A stretch of 64,000 nt of DNA from NCBI GenBank assembly GCA_029783825.1, contig JAREIK010018601.1, positions 1 through 64,000 of the forward strand. The letters are read 5' to 3'. This DNA is from Sapria himalayana (lineage: Eukaryota; Streptophyta; Magnoliopsida; Malpighiales; Rafflesiaceae). The notes beneath the pieces are model-generated. The model was not told where the DNA came from. It did not search any database and worked only from the letters and a program-made list of their open reading frames with translations. Made by a program: the position numbers and the translations under genes. Numbering within the stretch: the first letter of the stretch is position 1; each line of letters starts with the position of its first letter. Positions 11,875 to 23,649 of this stretch are shown one piece after another.

Positions 11875-13977
11875 ATGACAAATACTAATGAAACATATTT
11901 AAATTTAGAAAATGAAAATCTTACACAGAGGTTTGAGACTACTGAAACTTTGGTTTCTCCAATCGTCTCAACCCAAACTTCTAAAAAACAAAAAACTAGG
12001 AGTACTTCTGTAGTTTGTACTCATTTTAATATAATAAAACAAAAAATATTAGGGGTGAGGAAGAAGAAATAACACAATGCAAATATTGTATGAGAATTTT
12101 AACATGTAAGAGTTCATTTGGGACTAGGCATCTTAAGAGGCATGTCGAATTATGCACCAAAAAATATGCTCCATTAGATCCTAGGCAAACCCAACTTGGC
12201 ACTGCATTTTTTGAGACTATATCGAGTTCAGTCTCAAAATTTACTCTCTTCATATACTCCAGCGAGTTGGGTAGGAATGACATGACTAGACTTATCACAT
12301 TGATGGGTCTTCCGATCAGATTTTCGGAAGATCCAAGGGTAGTGCGCATTATGCAGACATATTTTCAGCATGCTTATCGTATGATTCCTAGGTCCACATC
12401 TAGGAATGACATATTAAAATTGTATAAGTTAGAAAAACAAAAAATAATTAATGAATTTATGGCATATAGTGGAGTGGTGTCCGTGACGTCCGATATCTGG
12501 AAAAGTTACGATGAATCATCTTATGGATGTCTCACCAGCCACTATGTAAATTCTGACTGGACTATGAATAAAAAAATTTTAGGATTCTCTGAGATTCTTC
12601 ATCATCATGTTGGCCCGACCATTTTGAGTTATTGATGAAAATCTTTAGGGAATATAAAATTCAAAATAAAATTTGTAGTGTCACATTCGATAACGCATCT
12701 AATAATGGAGTAGCGGTTAACATGTTTGTTAGGAATATTAGAGATGCACCATTAGGAGAGATTTTTCATGTCATATGCATGTGTCACCTGATTAACCTGA
12801 TTGTTCAAGCGGGTATGAAGGTGTGTTCCCCCGCATTAGATAATATACGTAATGCACTAAAATATATTCGCACTCCTTGCAGATAACAAGAATTTGGCAG
12901 TTTCTATTTGTCTATGAATCTTAAGAAGAAGAAATTCCAATCGGATGTGAGACATCATTGGAATTACACGTACCTAATGTTGGAATCATGTGTTGGATAC
13001 GAACACGTGATATCCGACTACGTCAATATTAAGAGTGACGAACTTTTTATTGACGATACTGACTAGGCTTCAAAAATTTCATTTATGAAAAATTTGAAGA
13101 TTTTTTATGACACGACGAACATGTGTCATCGGTTTATATGCCCATGACTTGCATTGTACCTAGGTGCATATGCAACATTAGTAGCATGTTTAAGAAGTAT
13201 CGAGCTGACTCGACACTTAACCATATAGTTGTAGAGATGGAAACCAAGTACTTGAAGTACTGGTTCACCGTTCCATCTCTTTATTATCTCACTGCATGCA
13301 TGGACCCTAGGGTTAAGGTGGAAGGGGTACAAAACACCTTGACTTTAATTTCCTCGTGCATTAACCTGGAAGAGCCACCTGAAAGGTTCATTCACGAGAT
13401 GTTGACTGACCTGTTCACATACTACGATACTAGGTATGATGGTGGTGGTGGTGATACTATGATTACAGACATAGATACCTTGTTCGGAGATGATTTTACC
13501 ATTCAGCTAACAAGGGGGAAACGTAGGGGTGGACCACCACATAGGAGCGAGTTTTCTTGGTACTTAGATACCGATTACTACTCAATCCTATCATATTCTG
13601 ATACTAAGAATCTTGATATATTACAGTGATGGAAATCATATGAGTCCACCTTTCCCCTGCTATTTAGGATGATACGAGATCTACTGACTCCTCCGGTGTC
13701 GAGCGTAGCATTAGAGTCTACTTTTATTGCTGCATTAAACGTGATTTCGGATGAGAGATAGAGATTACGTCCAGATATTATTGAGGCCTTGACTCGTTTG
13801 AAGGATTGGGAGGATTCGAGGTTCAGCATCCATGATCGTGCTGGAGTTGGGACTGGGACAGGGATTACAGCCACCTCCACTACGAAAGCGGAGGAGTTGA
13901 TTACCGATGATGATCCATATGATACTGATATTGATGTTGTCTCTGATAATGCTCATGATATGTCGACTGACGATTGA
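11875..13977 (+). pseudogene. hAT-1 transposase (BED finger, RNase H-like core, hAT dimerisation), broken
   Basis: Domains read in order across several frames. The N-terminus begins MTNTNETYLNLENENL at 11875. A BED-type zinc finger follows (C-x2-C in QCKYC, then HLKRHVEL-C, about 12075-12165). The first catalytic Asp is in SVTSDIWKS near 12490 and the second in TFDNASNN near 12685. CHLINLIVQAG follows near 12785, then the all-alpha insertion region (13120-13600). The C-terminal hAT dimerisation domain has KSYESTFPLL and PPVSSVALESTF near 13640-13725; the Glu there probably completes the DDE triad. Breaks include a shift before the finger at an A run, a shift after HHHVGP near 12615, in-frame stops near 12885 and 13064, a one-base loss near 13126, and a TGA where family members have Trp at 13627. 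Family members cut and paste DNA with 8-bp duplications, matching the flanks. The start was chosen because the same start is kept in hAT-2. Confidence 0.88.
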
Positions 13978-14961
13978 TGATGATCTACTGTTTTTTAATT
14001 TCGATATTTTGTTTTTTTATTGATTGTATGCTTTATTTATATGTTAAGTAGTAACTTTAATTTTTTTGGTTCGGACCTTTGGTATCTAATGGCTGATTGG
14101 TCATTTTTCATTTGGTTTGCTTATGTTTTTTTTACTTCTTAATTTTTTATAACAAAATTTTTTGATTTATTTATTTTTTTGTTTTATTTTTTCATATAAA
14201 AATTTATAACTTTATTATTTAATTCTAATAAATTATAAACTAATTTTATTTTAAATTATAAAAAAAATCTAAACTTTGTAAATTTAATATATTTTAAACA
14301 ATTTTCATTTTATAAATTTATTTTATTATACATATCTATAATTTTATATATAATTTAATATATTATATAATTAAACTAAAATTTAAAACTATACTATTTA
14401 AAAAAAAATTTCAAATGGGCTGGGCCGGCCGGGCATGGCCCGTTTGACACCTCTATGCCAACGTGGCATAACAATGTTAAAATCATGGTGTGTGGTCCAC
14501 CGGTCCAGCATGATACGGTGAGCATCCAAAAGTGCATGATTATGCAAACCATGTCTAACATAAAAAAAATGGCAAGTGGTCGGGCAATTATAATCGGTCA
14601 TGTAACCAATTTTTTTTTTTTTAAATAGATTGTCCCGTGAGGGGGCGGCTGGATTAAAAAAAAGTAAAACCACCCGAGTGACTGCTCGACGAGGATACCA
14701 TCTGGCATTTACCTGAGCTAGTTTATTTAGTCGTCAAGCCAAGCACATGAGTCGTGCCTTGTCCCAGCACAAGGCATTGCTCATGTCGGCCTAGCAAGGC
14801 AAGATACGTGCCAATGGGCAACCCGACCCAGCTAGAGGCACAGTTCCAAACCGTATCAGGCTGGGCCTGGCACTACTGATCCAGGCCAGGTTTTGCTAAT
14901 CTAGACCACGCCACGGGCTGCACCCGGGCCACAAGTCCCATTTGACACCTCTACTAAAATA

Positions 14962-16435
14962 GGATACTCACAATTATTGATATTTACTTAACGTTTATAC
15001 TTTAACGAGTTTATGCATAAATGTTATAGATAAATTCATTATGCATAAACATAAATATTTATGTATAACTTAGTAATGTTTTTGCAAAAACTTGTATGCA
15101 TAAACATAATGCAAAAAAATAAATTTGTATAGAAAGTTATGCATAACCATTATAAACTTATGAATAAACGCGATGATGCGGTGAGGGGTAAAATTGTAAT
15201 GATAATTCTAAAGTATCAAACGTAAATATTTTACGTTTTTATGGTTGTTTTAAATAATTTTTTTTTAAGATTTGGGGACCATAACTATTTTGGAATTTGA
15301 GTTCTAAAACATAATTTAAAAGTTTATTTTAAATTTTGACTTGAACCCTTTATCTTTATTGAGAGTTGACACTAGGACCATTGGTGTTCTCATCAATATT
15401 TACTTATAAATATCTAGCTGGTGCATTATGACAATACGTTTGTTAGCTGATAGAGATGAGAATGAGATTTTTGTTTGATGTATTTTAACATTTCATTGTG
15501 ATTAAACTTCATAAACATATTTTCCTTATTGTTAAATTTATGTTTTTTATTCTATCATTTTTCTAATTGTCCATTGTGCAGTAAAACTAATAACATTGTT
15601 ATATGTGTATTCAAATTTCTCAATATTTGCTTAACAAGATTACAATTTAATAATGTTAAGCTTTAAATAGCAGCACCTGCGTATATATCAATTTTGTCCC
15701 AAGTTAAATAATAAATTTTCAAATTATTGATTATTTATTAAAATCTAGAAATTATTGGAAATTCTAAAACGCAATACACAAATATATTACCAATTCCGAC
15801 CTGCATTATTTAATTAATTCATATTAGATTAAATACATAAAGCATTACGATGTCAGCCCGTGGCAAAATCAACGTATAATTAGAGTAAATCAGAAAAGAA
15901 TATTTAGACTGATTTTTAACGTGTTTGAAAAAATATCGATTGAGAATTATTTTTATCAACTGTATTTAGTCGCCCAACTTTATTCATATCATTTGATAAT
16001 TTTACTTAACTAATTTAAATTTAGTATTATAATTTTAAATATAAGATTTAAAATTTACATTCAAAAATATTATAATTAAATTGAAATATTTTAAAATTGC
16101 AATATCAATTTTACTTTTTCACTATTTTAAAATTTAATCTAGTTTGTATTGATATATTTTATATATTTATATACTTACAAATCAAGTAACAAGTTCCAAC
16201 CCAAATCTAGCATGAGTTTCAAGATGCCATATAAATAGGTTCAGCTTGAAAATTTCTAGGGTTTTTTGCTTGGACTTTAAGGTCTACATTTTAAACCTGG
16301 GCATAATATAGTTTAACATTTTCAAAATGTCAAATATAACCTTATTCATTATAAGGTTGGGTTTGAGTTGTCCATCAACCCTAATAGTTTTAGCTTGTCC
16401 AAATCCTAAAAAAGATAATTATTATAAATAGTATA
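14962..16435. other. AT-rich DNA, no gene recognised
   Basis: The stretch contains repeated TTATGCATAA-like words at 15000-15160 and long A/T runs. No frame or family is recognisable. Confidence 0.6.
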
Positions 16436-16774
16436 AAAAGAAATAAAGATTGTTATATATGACTATAGTTATGCTTATATTTAGGTTTACAAGAAAATCA
16501 ATGGTTATAATTATAAGGAAATTAAAAATCATGGTGAGAAAGGTATTACATAAATAATGATTATTCATTTCAAAGTAATGATCATTCATTATTAAGTATT
16601 TATAATTCTTTGAATGCACTCCTAATTTTCATTAAACTTCATTAAAATCAATAGGACAAAAGCCTAATGAAGTAAAAAGAGTGCATGTTTTTTGTTAGGA
16701 CAGTCTCGTTAAAAAGCTTGCTAGTAGAATCTAGTGAGATAAACCTTGAATAAAGTATAGTACACTAACATCCA
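16436..16774 (-). repeat. Copia-A 3' LTR
   Basis: In element orientation the LTR starts TGGATGTTAGTGTACTATAC directly after a purine-rich tract (AAGGGGGAAACAGG), the expected site for plus-strand priming. Its inner end near 16436 is estimated by comparison with the 5' LTR end and is uncertain by some tens of bases. Confidence 0.65.
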
Positions 16775-16789
16775 ATCCTGTTTCCCCCT

Positions 16790-19700
16790 TAGGTCAACAT
16801 TCTTAGGTTGACGTATTCCAATCTTATATATTAACTTCTTAATTATCAAGGTTAATTATTTTATAAATAAATCTGCTAGATTATTACTAGATTGTATTTG
16901 TTGGACATCAATTTCATCATTCTTCTGAAACTCATGCATATAGAAAAATTTTAGAAATATATATTTGATTATATCTCCTTTGATATAACCTCAATTGATT
17001 TATGTAATGTATACAACATTATCTTTAAATAATATTGTTGGCTTATTTTTGACAGAAGAGATTCCATGTGATTTTTGAATATGGTGGATCATCGATCTTA
17101 GCCAAATACATTCATGACTTGCTTCATGGATTGCAAGAATCTCTGAATGATTTGATGTTGTAGTCACCATTGTCTACTTGACAGACCTTCGTGAGATAAT
17201 AGTTTCATTAAAGTTAAAAACATACCCAATTTGTGATCTGACTTTATGCAAATCTAAAATTAATTTTGCATCTGCATATTCGAGTAGTTTTTACTGACTC
17301 ATTTGAGTAGAATAAACAAATATCTATAGTTCCACTAAGATAGGGTAATATATTTTTGATACTATTACAATGTCTTCATATTTGGAGATGAAATATGCCA
17401 GGCTAATGAATAAATCGAAAAAGTAATATTTGGTCATATACAATTAGTAATACATAAGTGCACAAATAATACTGAAACATAATATTTTAGAACCAAGTAA
17501 TTTTTCATCCTTTTCACTAGGTCAAAATGAGTTTTTTTCACATCAAGTGATCAAATAATCATAAGGTAGCTTAATTGATGTGCTTTATCCATATTCAAAC
17601 ACTCCAATTTTTTTTTGATATATGTTGATTGATGAAGCCAACTTTCCATTTAGAATTTTATAACCTTAGATAAAATTTTGTTTTTCTAAAATCTTTCATT
17701 TTAAATTCATTCTTTTAATATTCTGTTCTTTTTATGAGCTCTTCAAGAGTTTCAGCAATATTTAAATTATTAACATAAATAATAATAATTGCAAATCCTA
17801 TTTCTGATTTCTTGATAAAACTATATAGACATATATAGTTATGCACATCCTTCTTTTAGCAAATAATTGCAAATCCTCGTGTCGGCCTAGCCAGGCACGA
17901 GACAAGGCACGGTTCGGCCATGCTTGGGCCGGCACGGAAATTTTTCGTGCCCAAGCTCGTGCCCTGCCCGACCACGGCACAATCGTGCCGTGCTGTGCCG
18001 AGGCCAACCGGGCCTCGTGCCGTGCCTGGCCCGGCACGGTACTGTGGCCCGTTGGCACTGTACCGTGCCAAATCAATATTTTCTTTAAAATAAGGGTTAC
18101 AGGGGCGCCGAAACCCTAATTTTTTTTAATTTAGGGTTCGGCCCGATCGGGCCGAACCTGGCGGATCTTGCCGCGGGCCCGTGCCGGGCTGAACTCCACA
18201 AAAACCATGCTGGGCCAGGCACGGCACGGTACAGTAACCGTGTCGTGCTTGGCCCGGCACGAAAGCACGGTCGGGCCTGAAAAAAAATATCGGGCCAGCC
18301 CGACACGTCTTGTTTGACACCTCTAATGCCACATGCATCCAGATTGTTATAATTCATACAAAGATCATTGCAAATTTATTAAGTATATGCTACGAGGCTT
18401 TCTATTAACTGTTTCAAATAATTAAAATCATTCAATGATTTTTATGTGTATATCACTGTCTATGGATCCATATAAATATGTAGTGATAATATTCATTCGA
18501 TGCATTTCTATTCCTTTAGATACTACAAAGCTTATCAAAAATCAAAATATGACTGCATCCATAGCGGGCAAATATGTTTCGTCATAGTCAATACCAAGTC
18601 TTTGTGAGAAATCTTGAGCTAGTAATCATGTCTTGTTACTTATGATAATATTATTCTCATTTCATTTTTATACAAGTACCCATTTGTACCCAACATGCTT
18701 TACACTTGTATGTATTTGGACTATAGGTCTAAACACTTGTTTTATTAATGAATATAATTCTACCCGCATAGCCTCTTTCCATTTTGGTCAATCATTTTTT
18801 GTCTATATTCATCTATATTTTGTGGTTTGGGGTCATCATCATTTTGTATAATGCCTAAGGTCATTTGAAAAGTAAAGATGTTATCCATAACAAAATTATT
18901 TTGATCCCACTTTTTATCTTTGTGCATATAACTTATTGAGATCTCATAATTTTCATGTACATTTACCTCTTCTAAAGATATTTGTTCATTTTATACCTCT
19001 TTGGAATTTTGTTGTTCAATATATGCCTCTACAAGAGTATTTTTATCTTTAATTTTGTTCTCATATTCTGAGGAGCTACATTTTTTTTGACCCAATTGAT
19101 CTCTCACACTTCAAGTGTGTTTTAGATTCATTTTTTTTTGTCTTTTAGGGACCTCAATCCATACTAGAGCATTCACAACTAGGATATGTGACTTTGTCAC
19201 TTTCTTTACATCCACAGATATATCTGGTAATTAATTTGCAAAATTTTGTAAATGAAAGATCAGTTGAACTCCAAGTTTACATTGATTTGTATGAGGATGA
19301 AAATGGGATGATGATGTATTCCAAGTAATCTCTCGTCTTTCTTCTAGAATTGACTTATCTTCCCTTAATGGTGAAAATATGGTTTCTTTAAAATAACAAT
19401 CTACAAATCTGGCTTTAAAAATATTTCCTGTTAAGGGTTCCAAATATCTTATAATAGCTGTCGAATCAAAACCTACATACATCATAAGTCTACATTTTAG
19501 ACCCATTTTGATACGTTGTGGGAGTGCAATTGGTACATAGACTACACAACCAAACCCAAAAACTCATAAGTGAGAATATGTAGTTATTTACGTAGTATAG
19601 TTTGTGAAGTAGAGTATTCATGGTAAGATATTGGTCTAATTTATCAGTATCATTTTGGGTTTGAACATATGTAGTTAGGAGGCTCGCCCAATTGACATAC

Positions 19701-20849
19701 AATAATCATTGAGAGTTTTTGAACTAAATTCATCAGTATTATCAAGTTTTATTATATTGTTGGATAATCAAAGAATTGTGATCTTAATTTAATCATTTGT
19801 GCAAGGAGCCTAGTAAAAATAATATTTCTTATTGAAAGAAGACATACATATGACCATTTAGTGGATGCATCTATAAGGATCATAAAATAACGAAAAGGTC
19901 CACATGGTGGATGAATAGGTCCCACATATCTCTCCATACATTTTTTTGCTATTAAATTTTAAAAATATGTTTTTCTCGAAGGATTGTATGTGTGGTTGTG
20001 TTATCAGTAAGACATAAATCACAATCATTCATCTTGAACTTCAATAATACACAAATTTAGATAAATATAAAAGTATAAATAACATGATGATATTCTTATT
20101 AACTAAAAATAAAACACATAGAATTATTTAATATTTACATTTCATCTTCTACAATTAATTAAAATTATTATTGGGACATTCAAAAAAAAATCATATCAAA
20201 ATAAGGTAGGTTCAACCCATTTCCATGAGCAAAATTAGTTTCTATCTTTTTTCCTTTATTCTTTAATGGTTCTTGATATAGATCTATCAGATGTTTGGCG
20301 GTATGATAGGTTCGAGACTAGTGTCATTCCATTTCATATTTGTAGAAAATCTTTTTTGGAGCCTTGATTTATTGTGAATATTTTTTCTAGCATGTCTTTA
20401 CCCATGATTTTTTATATGCATAGCTTCAATCTAAAACTTAATTTAAATAGAGCTAAGTTATACTCACTAACTATTTTAAAATCTTACAACCTCAAGTGTG
20501 TCAAGTCATAGCAAGCTTTAGGTAAAATCATAATTTTTTGGTAATCTAATTTATCCTTTAAGTCATTCCATAAGGTGAAAGGATTTTTATAGTGAGATAT
20601 TAATTTTTAGATTCTTATTGAGATGATGCCTATGGAAATTAGTGCTTTTGCACAATCATACTAGGACTCTTTATTTCCTTCTTTTATAGTTTTTCCAAAA
20701 TTCATGGATTTTAGATGTATTTTAACATCAATAATCCATGATAAATAATTTTTACCAAAAATATCAAGTGCCATAAACTCAATTTTTGTGAGATTTGACA
20801 TTTTGGGAAATTCATAATATATGAGAGAAAAAAAATAATGATAATGCAA
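16790..20849 (-). pseudogene. Copia-A gag-pol relic
   Basis: Minus-strand translation gives gag MSNLTKIEFMALDIFGKNYL (near 20800), which is the classic plant Copia gag start, then KDMLEKIFT. Integrase follows: IHPPCGPFRYFMILIDASTK near 19900, RLLAQMIKLRSQF, and YVGFDSTAIIRYLEPLTGN with ARFVDCYFKETIF (19500-19370). RT traces include YDETYLPAMDA-like wording near 18590, LYELYNLDA near 18350 where the hAT fragment cuts in, and GFAIIIIYVNNLNIAETLEE with KNEFKMKDFRKTKFYL (17800-17650). RNase H ends in YKIGIRQPKN near 16815. Gag forms the particle and pol copies and inserts the element; here dozens of stops and shifts prevent both. The typical catalytic YVDD is changed to YVNN. Confidence 0.85.
17874..18325. 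mobile_element. hAT MITE-like element inside Copia-A RT (left copy)
   Basis: A GC-rich block of about 450 bases is dense with GGCACG/CGTGCC and ends TTTGACACCTCTA at 18325, the hAT TIR of this window. The other end (near 17874) is degenerate: CCTCGTGTCGG stands where TAGAGGTGTCAA is expected, and the flanks TGTGGCAT and TTTGCAAT (element orientation) agree at only 5 of 8 bases. It splits the Copia RT between the LYxLxxS-like motif and YLLKEG. It has no credible coding sequence; the long frames in it are by-products of high GC. Confidence 0.75.
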
Positions 20850-20891
20850 TTTATCTTATCTGGAGCAAACTCATGCTGATAATATGTTATA

Positions 20892-21150
20892 AAGAAAGAG
20901 GAAGAATTAAAAATAAGAAAAACACGGATCATTATATTATATTTGATTTTGATTAGATCTATTTATCAGCCTACAAGAAGTCCAAAGATTATAAATATGA
21001 GAAAACTAAAAGTCATTGTGAGAAAACCAAAAGTTTTACATAAATGATGGTCATTCATTTTAAAGAAATGATCATTTCATTTTTAAATAATAGTCATTCA
21101 TTACAAAGTATTTATAATAAAAATTATATTTCATAGTCACGATAAAAATA
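20892..21150 (-). repeat. Copia-A 5' LTR remnant
   Basis: This resembles the inner half of the 3' LTR, with the shared ATTCATTA and TGATCATT blocks. It lies directly upstream of the TTATCAGCATGAG leader that precedes gag, a plausible primer-binding site. The outer half is missing where the fold-back element starts. Confidence 0.6.
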
Positions 21151-22016
21151 GGGGGAATTATGTTTTGGGGTGTTTCCCCAAAAATTTTTAACATTTAGAA
21201 ACTAAAATTTTGATATTTTTAAAAAAGTCATAAAACTAAAAATTAATTTAATATTATGGCACCTGAATTCATAAGTCTAAACTACCATCGCCTTTCTCCC
21301 TTGCCCCTCACCCCTCGTCCTTCACCCCTCGCCCCTTCCTCACCCTCGCCCCTAGTCCTCGCCCCTCCCCTGTCTTTTCTCGCCCATCTGCCCTCACCTC
21401 TCACCTCTCTCTTTTCACCCCTCTCTCCTCGCCCATCTCCATGAGCTCCTTCATGGAGCTCCACTTCTAGCTCACTGTAGCTCCATCGTGGAGCTTGAAG
21501 GAACTCCACGAGCTCCATGAAAGAGCTCGTCGAGCTCTAGGAAGCTGAATCAAGGAGCTCACTGGAGCTCCTTCGTGGAGCTCCAGCGAGCTCGAAGTGG
21601 AGTTCCAACAAACTTGAAGTGGAGCTCACTAGAGCTTGACGAGCTCTATTGTGGAGCTCAAGGAGCTCCATTGAGCGCCTTCGTGGAGGAGCTCCACCGA
21701 GCTCGATGTGGAGCTTGATGACCTCCATCAAGCTCCACGAAGGAGCTCTTGAGCTCTAGTGAGCTCAATCTTGGAGATAGTCAGGGGGAGAGGGGAGGGG
21801 AGAGAGGGGAGAAGGGTGGAGAGAGAGAGAGAGGTGGGAGGTGAGGGCAGATGGGCGAGGGGCGAGGGGCGAGGGGCAAGGGTAGTTTAGGACTTAGGAA
21901 TTTGGGTGCCCTCATTTTTAATTTATTTTTAGTTTTGTGAATTTTTAAAAAATATCAAAATTTTAGTTTCTAAATATTAAAATTTCTGGGAAAACACTCC
22001 AAAACATAATTCCCCC
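21151..22016. mobile_element. Fold-back element with about 290-bp inverted ends (left copy)
   Basis: The ends GGGGGAATTATGTTTTGG and CCAAAACATAATTCCCCC are inverted copies. Pairing continues inward for roughly 290 bases through AGAAACTAAAATTTTGATAT, AACTACC and a CGCCCCTCGCCC-type pyrimidine-rich stretch, with moderate divergence between the two ends. The core (21430-21780) is a GAGCTC-rich tract. There is no transposase. Long TIRs around a short non-coding core fit a fold-back or Mutator-like (MULE) non-autonomous element. The 9-bp flanks (ATAAAAATA and ATAAATTTT) match poorly, so the superfamily is not settled. Confidence 0.75.
21430..21780. repeat. GAGCTC-saturated tract in fold-back core
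   Basis: The self-complementary hexamer GAGCTC and near variants (GAGCTCC, GAGCTTG, GAGCTCG) recur about every 10-25 bases for 350 bases, often joined as GTGGAGCTC or AAGGAGCTC. The tract can therefore form many alternative hairpins and is not a simple head-to-tail repeat. Open frames across it on both strands lack any known domain and follow from the repetition. Confidence 0.8.
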
Positions 22017-23183
22017 ATAAATTTTATAATTAACTACCACTATTTAAAAAACATAATTATTTTTGATTAACCAACTGCTACACTTCTCTCATCAATCATT
22101 CCTAAATAAATAAAGATCATCCTTCTATACTGGCACTAGGTTTAAAAGAATCTAGAGATGAAAATTTTGTTTGATGTTTTTCCTCAACATCATTTTGAAA
22201 TTTGATTACATAATTACAGATGTATAGTTTTTAAAAGTTGATCGAGGTTTTTTCTATGTTTAAAAATGATTTTAGCCATGCAACTCACTTCGCAAAGTTT
22301 CTGTATAATTGTTCATCATTGTTATCACACTTCATCGTCATCATGGTAGCTTGGATCCACTTCATTGACCAGCATCTTATACTGACATCGTAGTTACAAC
22401 AATAGATATTTGTTTTGAATCTTCAATTTTTTATTTCCTTTTTCTATAATTCACTTAGATCATATCCAAGAGACTCGCTAAATGCATCCGTTTAGGCATT
22501 TTAGTGAGATTTTCCTCAAAAACCAACTCTAACAGGCTTGCCAACCTCCTAGCTATTTTTCATTTCATTCGATTGACTCACTAGATATAGCGATCCATCC
22601 TTCCTCACCAGACGTCATCATAGTTCGTGTAGAAAATATTGTACCACCCAATTTCAATTAATTTTCACTTATTGAGTTTTTTGATATTGTTTTGCTGTTC
22701 AGAGGGTTTGTATATGCTTATCATTTTGGCGTTGTTTCGGTACAAAATGAGTTTTTTTGAATTTTTTTTTGTTTTTGGCGTTGCTTCGATTGTCATGATT
22801 TTGTGCATCTTCAATATTTGTTTTTCGTTTCGATTGCCATCAAAGTTTGGATAACACCATCACATAAACTTGTATCATTACACGAAAACAAGATTTTGTG
22901 CATTGAAATCAAGATTTATCATGCAATAGAAATATTTTTCTGTTTATGATATACAATTTTTTGATTTTTTGTGCAACAAAATCAAGATATCTCGTGCAAC
23001 AGAAACATTTTTTCGTTGATATCCTAAAATTTAATAAATTTTTAAATAGTTTTTTTTATTTTTCAATTCAACTCATATTTCGTGGAACGAAATTTGAGTT
23101 TTCAATTCAGCTCAAATAAATTTACAGTTTTTTTAAAGTATAAATGATGGATTTATCCTTAATTTAAAAATTATACATCAACA
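22017..23183. other. Non-coding region, no gene recognised
   Basis: The frame at 22639-22854 (71 aa, very hydrophobic, phenylalanine-rich) has no recognisable relatives and sits in T-rich DNA, so I do not call it a gene. Repeats of TCGTGCAACAGAAA-type wording near 22930-23010 are the only local pattern. Confidence 0.55.
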
Positions 23184-23327
23184 GTGTGTGTGTGTGTGTG
23201 TGTGATGTGTCTGTGTTATTTTGTGTGTCTGTGTGTGTGCTCGTGTGTGTGCTAATGTGTGTGATTGTGTGTGTGATTATGCATGTGTGTGTGTGTGCGT
23301 GCATGCTTGTGTGTGAGTGTATGTGTT
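23184..23327 (+). repeat. TG microsatellite (left copy)
   Basis: An uninterrupted 21-base GT run is followed by interrupted TGTG blocks to about 23327. The uninterrupted run has the same length in the right arm. Confidence 0.95.
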
Positions 23328-23649
23328 GCCTATATAATACTTAGCAAATCCAATGAATCATAATTTAATCGTGCGAGCGTTGTTTCGTTACACAAAATAT
23401 TTGAATTTGTCAATATGATTGTTATATATTTACACAAAATCAAAGGTAGCAATAAGTGTAGGCATTATTTGAAAATTTTATGTAAATATGTTTAGTTTTT
23501 ATGATGTAATATCTATCATGATTTTGATATATATGATTCAATGATTTTCGTATATATTTTACTATGTTTCCGTATTTATATAAACTTTGTGTTTTTTTAC
23601 ATTATTCTATCTAATAAATTATATTTTTAAAGCACGAACTAGCCATCTC

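Larger units (their letters stand above)
10992..14455 (+). mobile_element. hAT-1: 3.46-kb transposase-bearing hAT element (left copy)
   Basis: The TIRs are TAGAGGTGTCAA at 10992-11003 and its exact reverse complement at 14444-14455. The flanking 8-bp duplications TGCCAACG (10984-10991 and 14456-14463) are perfect. The first 250 bases and the last 60 or so are very GC-rich with GGCACG/CGTGCC words, probably transposase-binding subterminal repeats. In between lie an AT-rich leader with a CT microsatellite, a transposase gene on the plus strand (11875-13977) and an AT-rich trailer. Clean ends and duplications make this the youngest-looking element here. Its gene nevertheless carries several stops and frameshifts, some possibly sequencing errors. 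Confidence 0.93.
10925..14953. mobile_element. Outer short hAT element (MITE-like), split by a younger hAT
   Basis: The element starts TAGAGATATCAAATGGGTC and ends ...CCCATTTGACACCTCTA, an inverted pair with two mismatches. It is bounded by perfect 8-bp duplications CTAAAATA. Without the younger insertion (10992-14455) and its second target copy it is about 560 bases long and has no coding capacity, so it is non-autonomous. Its right part (14464-14953) is GC-rich near the end and full of GGCACG/CGTGCC-like words, as in the other hAT ends in this window. The TIR resembles that of the inner element, so the same or a related transposase probably moved both. Confidence 0.88.
16436..21150 (-). mobile_element. 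Copia-A: degenerate Ty1/Copia element (left copy)
   Basis: On the minus strand the order is a remnant 5' LTR (20892-21150), gag, integrase, reverse transcriptase, RNase H, a purine-rich tract just inside the 3' LTR, and the 3' LTR (16436-16774). The 3' LTR begins TGGATGTTAGTG in element orientation. The two LTRs share an ATTCATTA/TGATCATT block and TATTTATAAT. The 5' LTR lacks its outer part, because a fold-back element begins at 21151. A hAT fragment interrupts RT at 17874-18325. Many stops show it is long inactive. Confidence 0.85.

Noticed and set aside
10984..14463. hAT-1 as an intact autonomous transposon
   Set aside because: Even allowing for likely homopolymer errors, both arms share an in-frame TGA in the dimerisation domain, so the gene is probably dead.
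21256..21731. Overlapping proline/serine-rich and glutamate/leucine-rich frames
   Set aside because: They follow from the pyrimidine-rich and GAGCTC-rich repeats of the fold-back element; no domain and no independent support.
22639..22854. Hydrophobic 71-aa frame that could look like a membrane protein
   Set aside because: T-rich DNA gives such Phe/Leu/Ile-rich frames by chance. No relatives or promoter context were recognised, and presence in both arms only reflects the palindrome.
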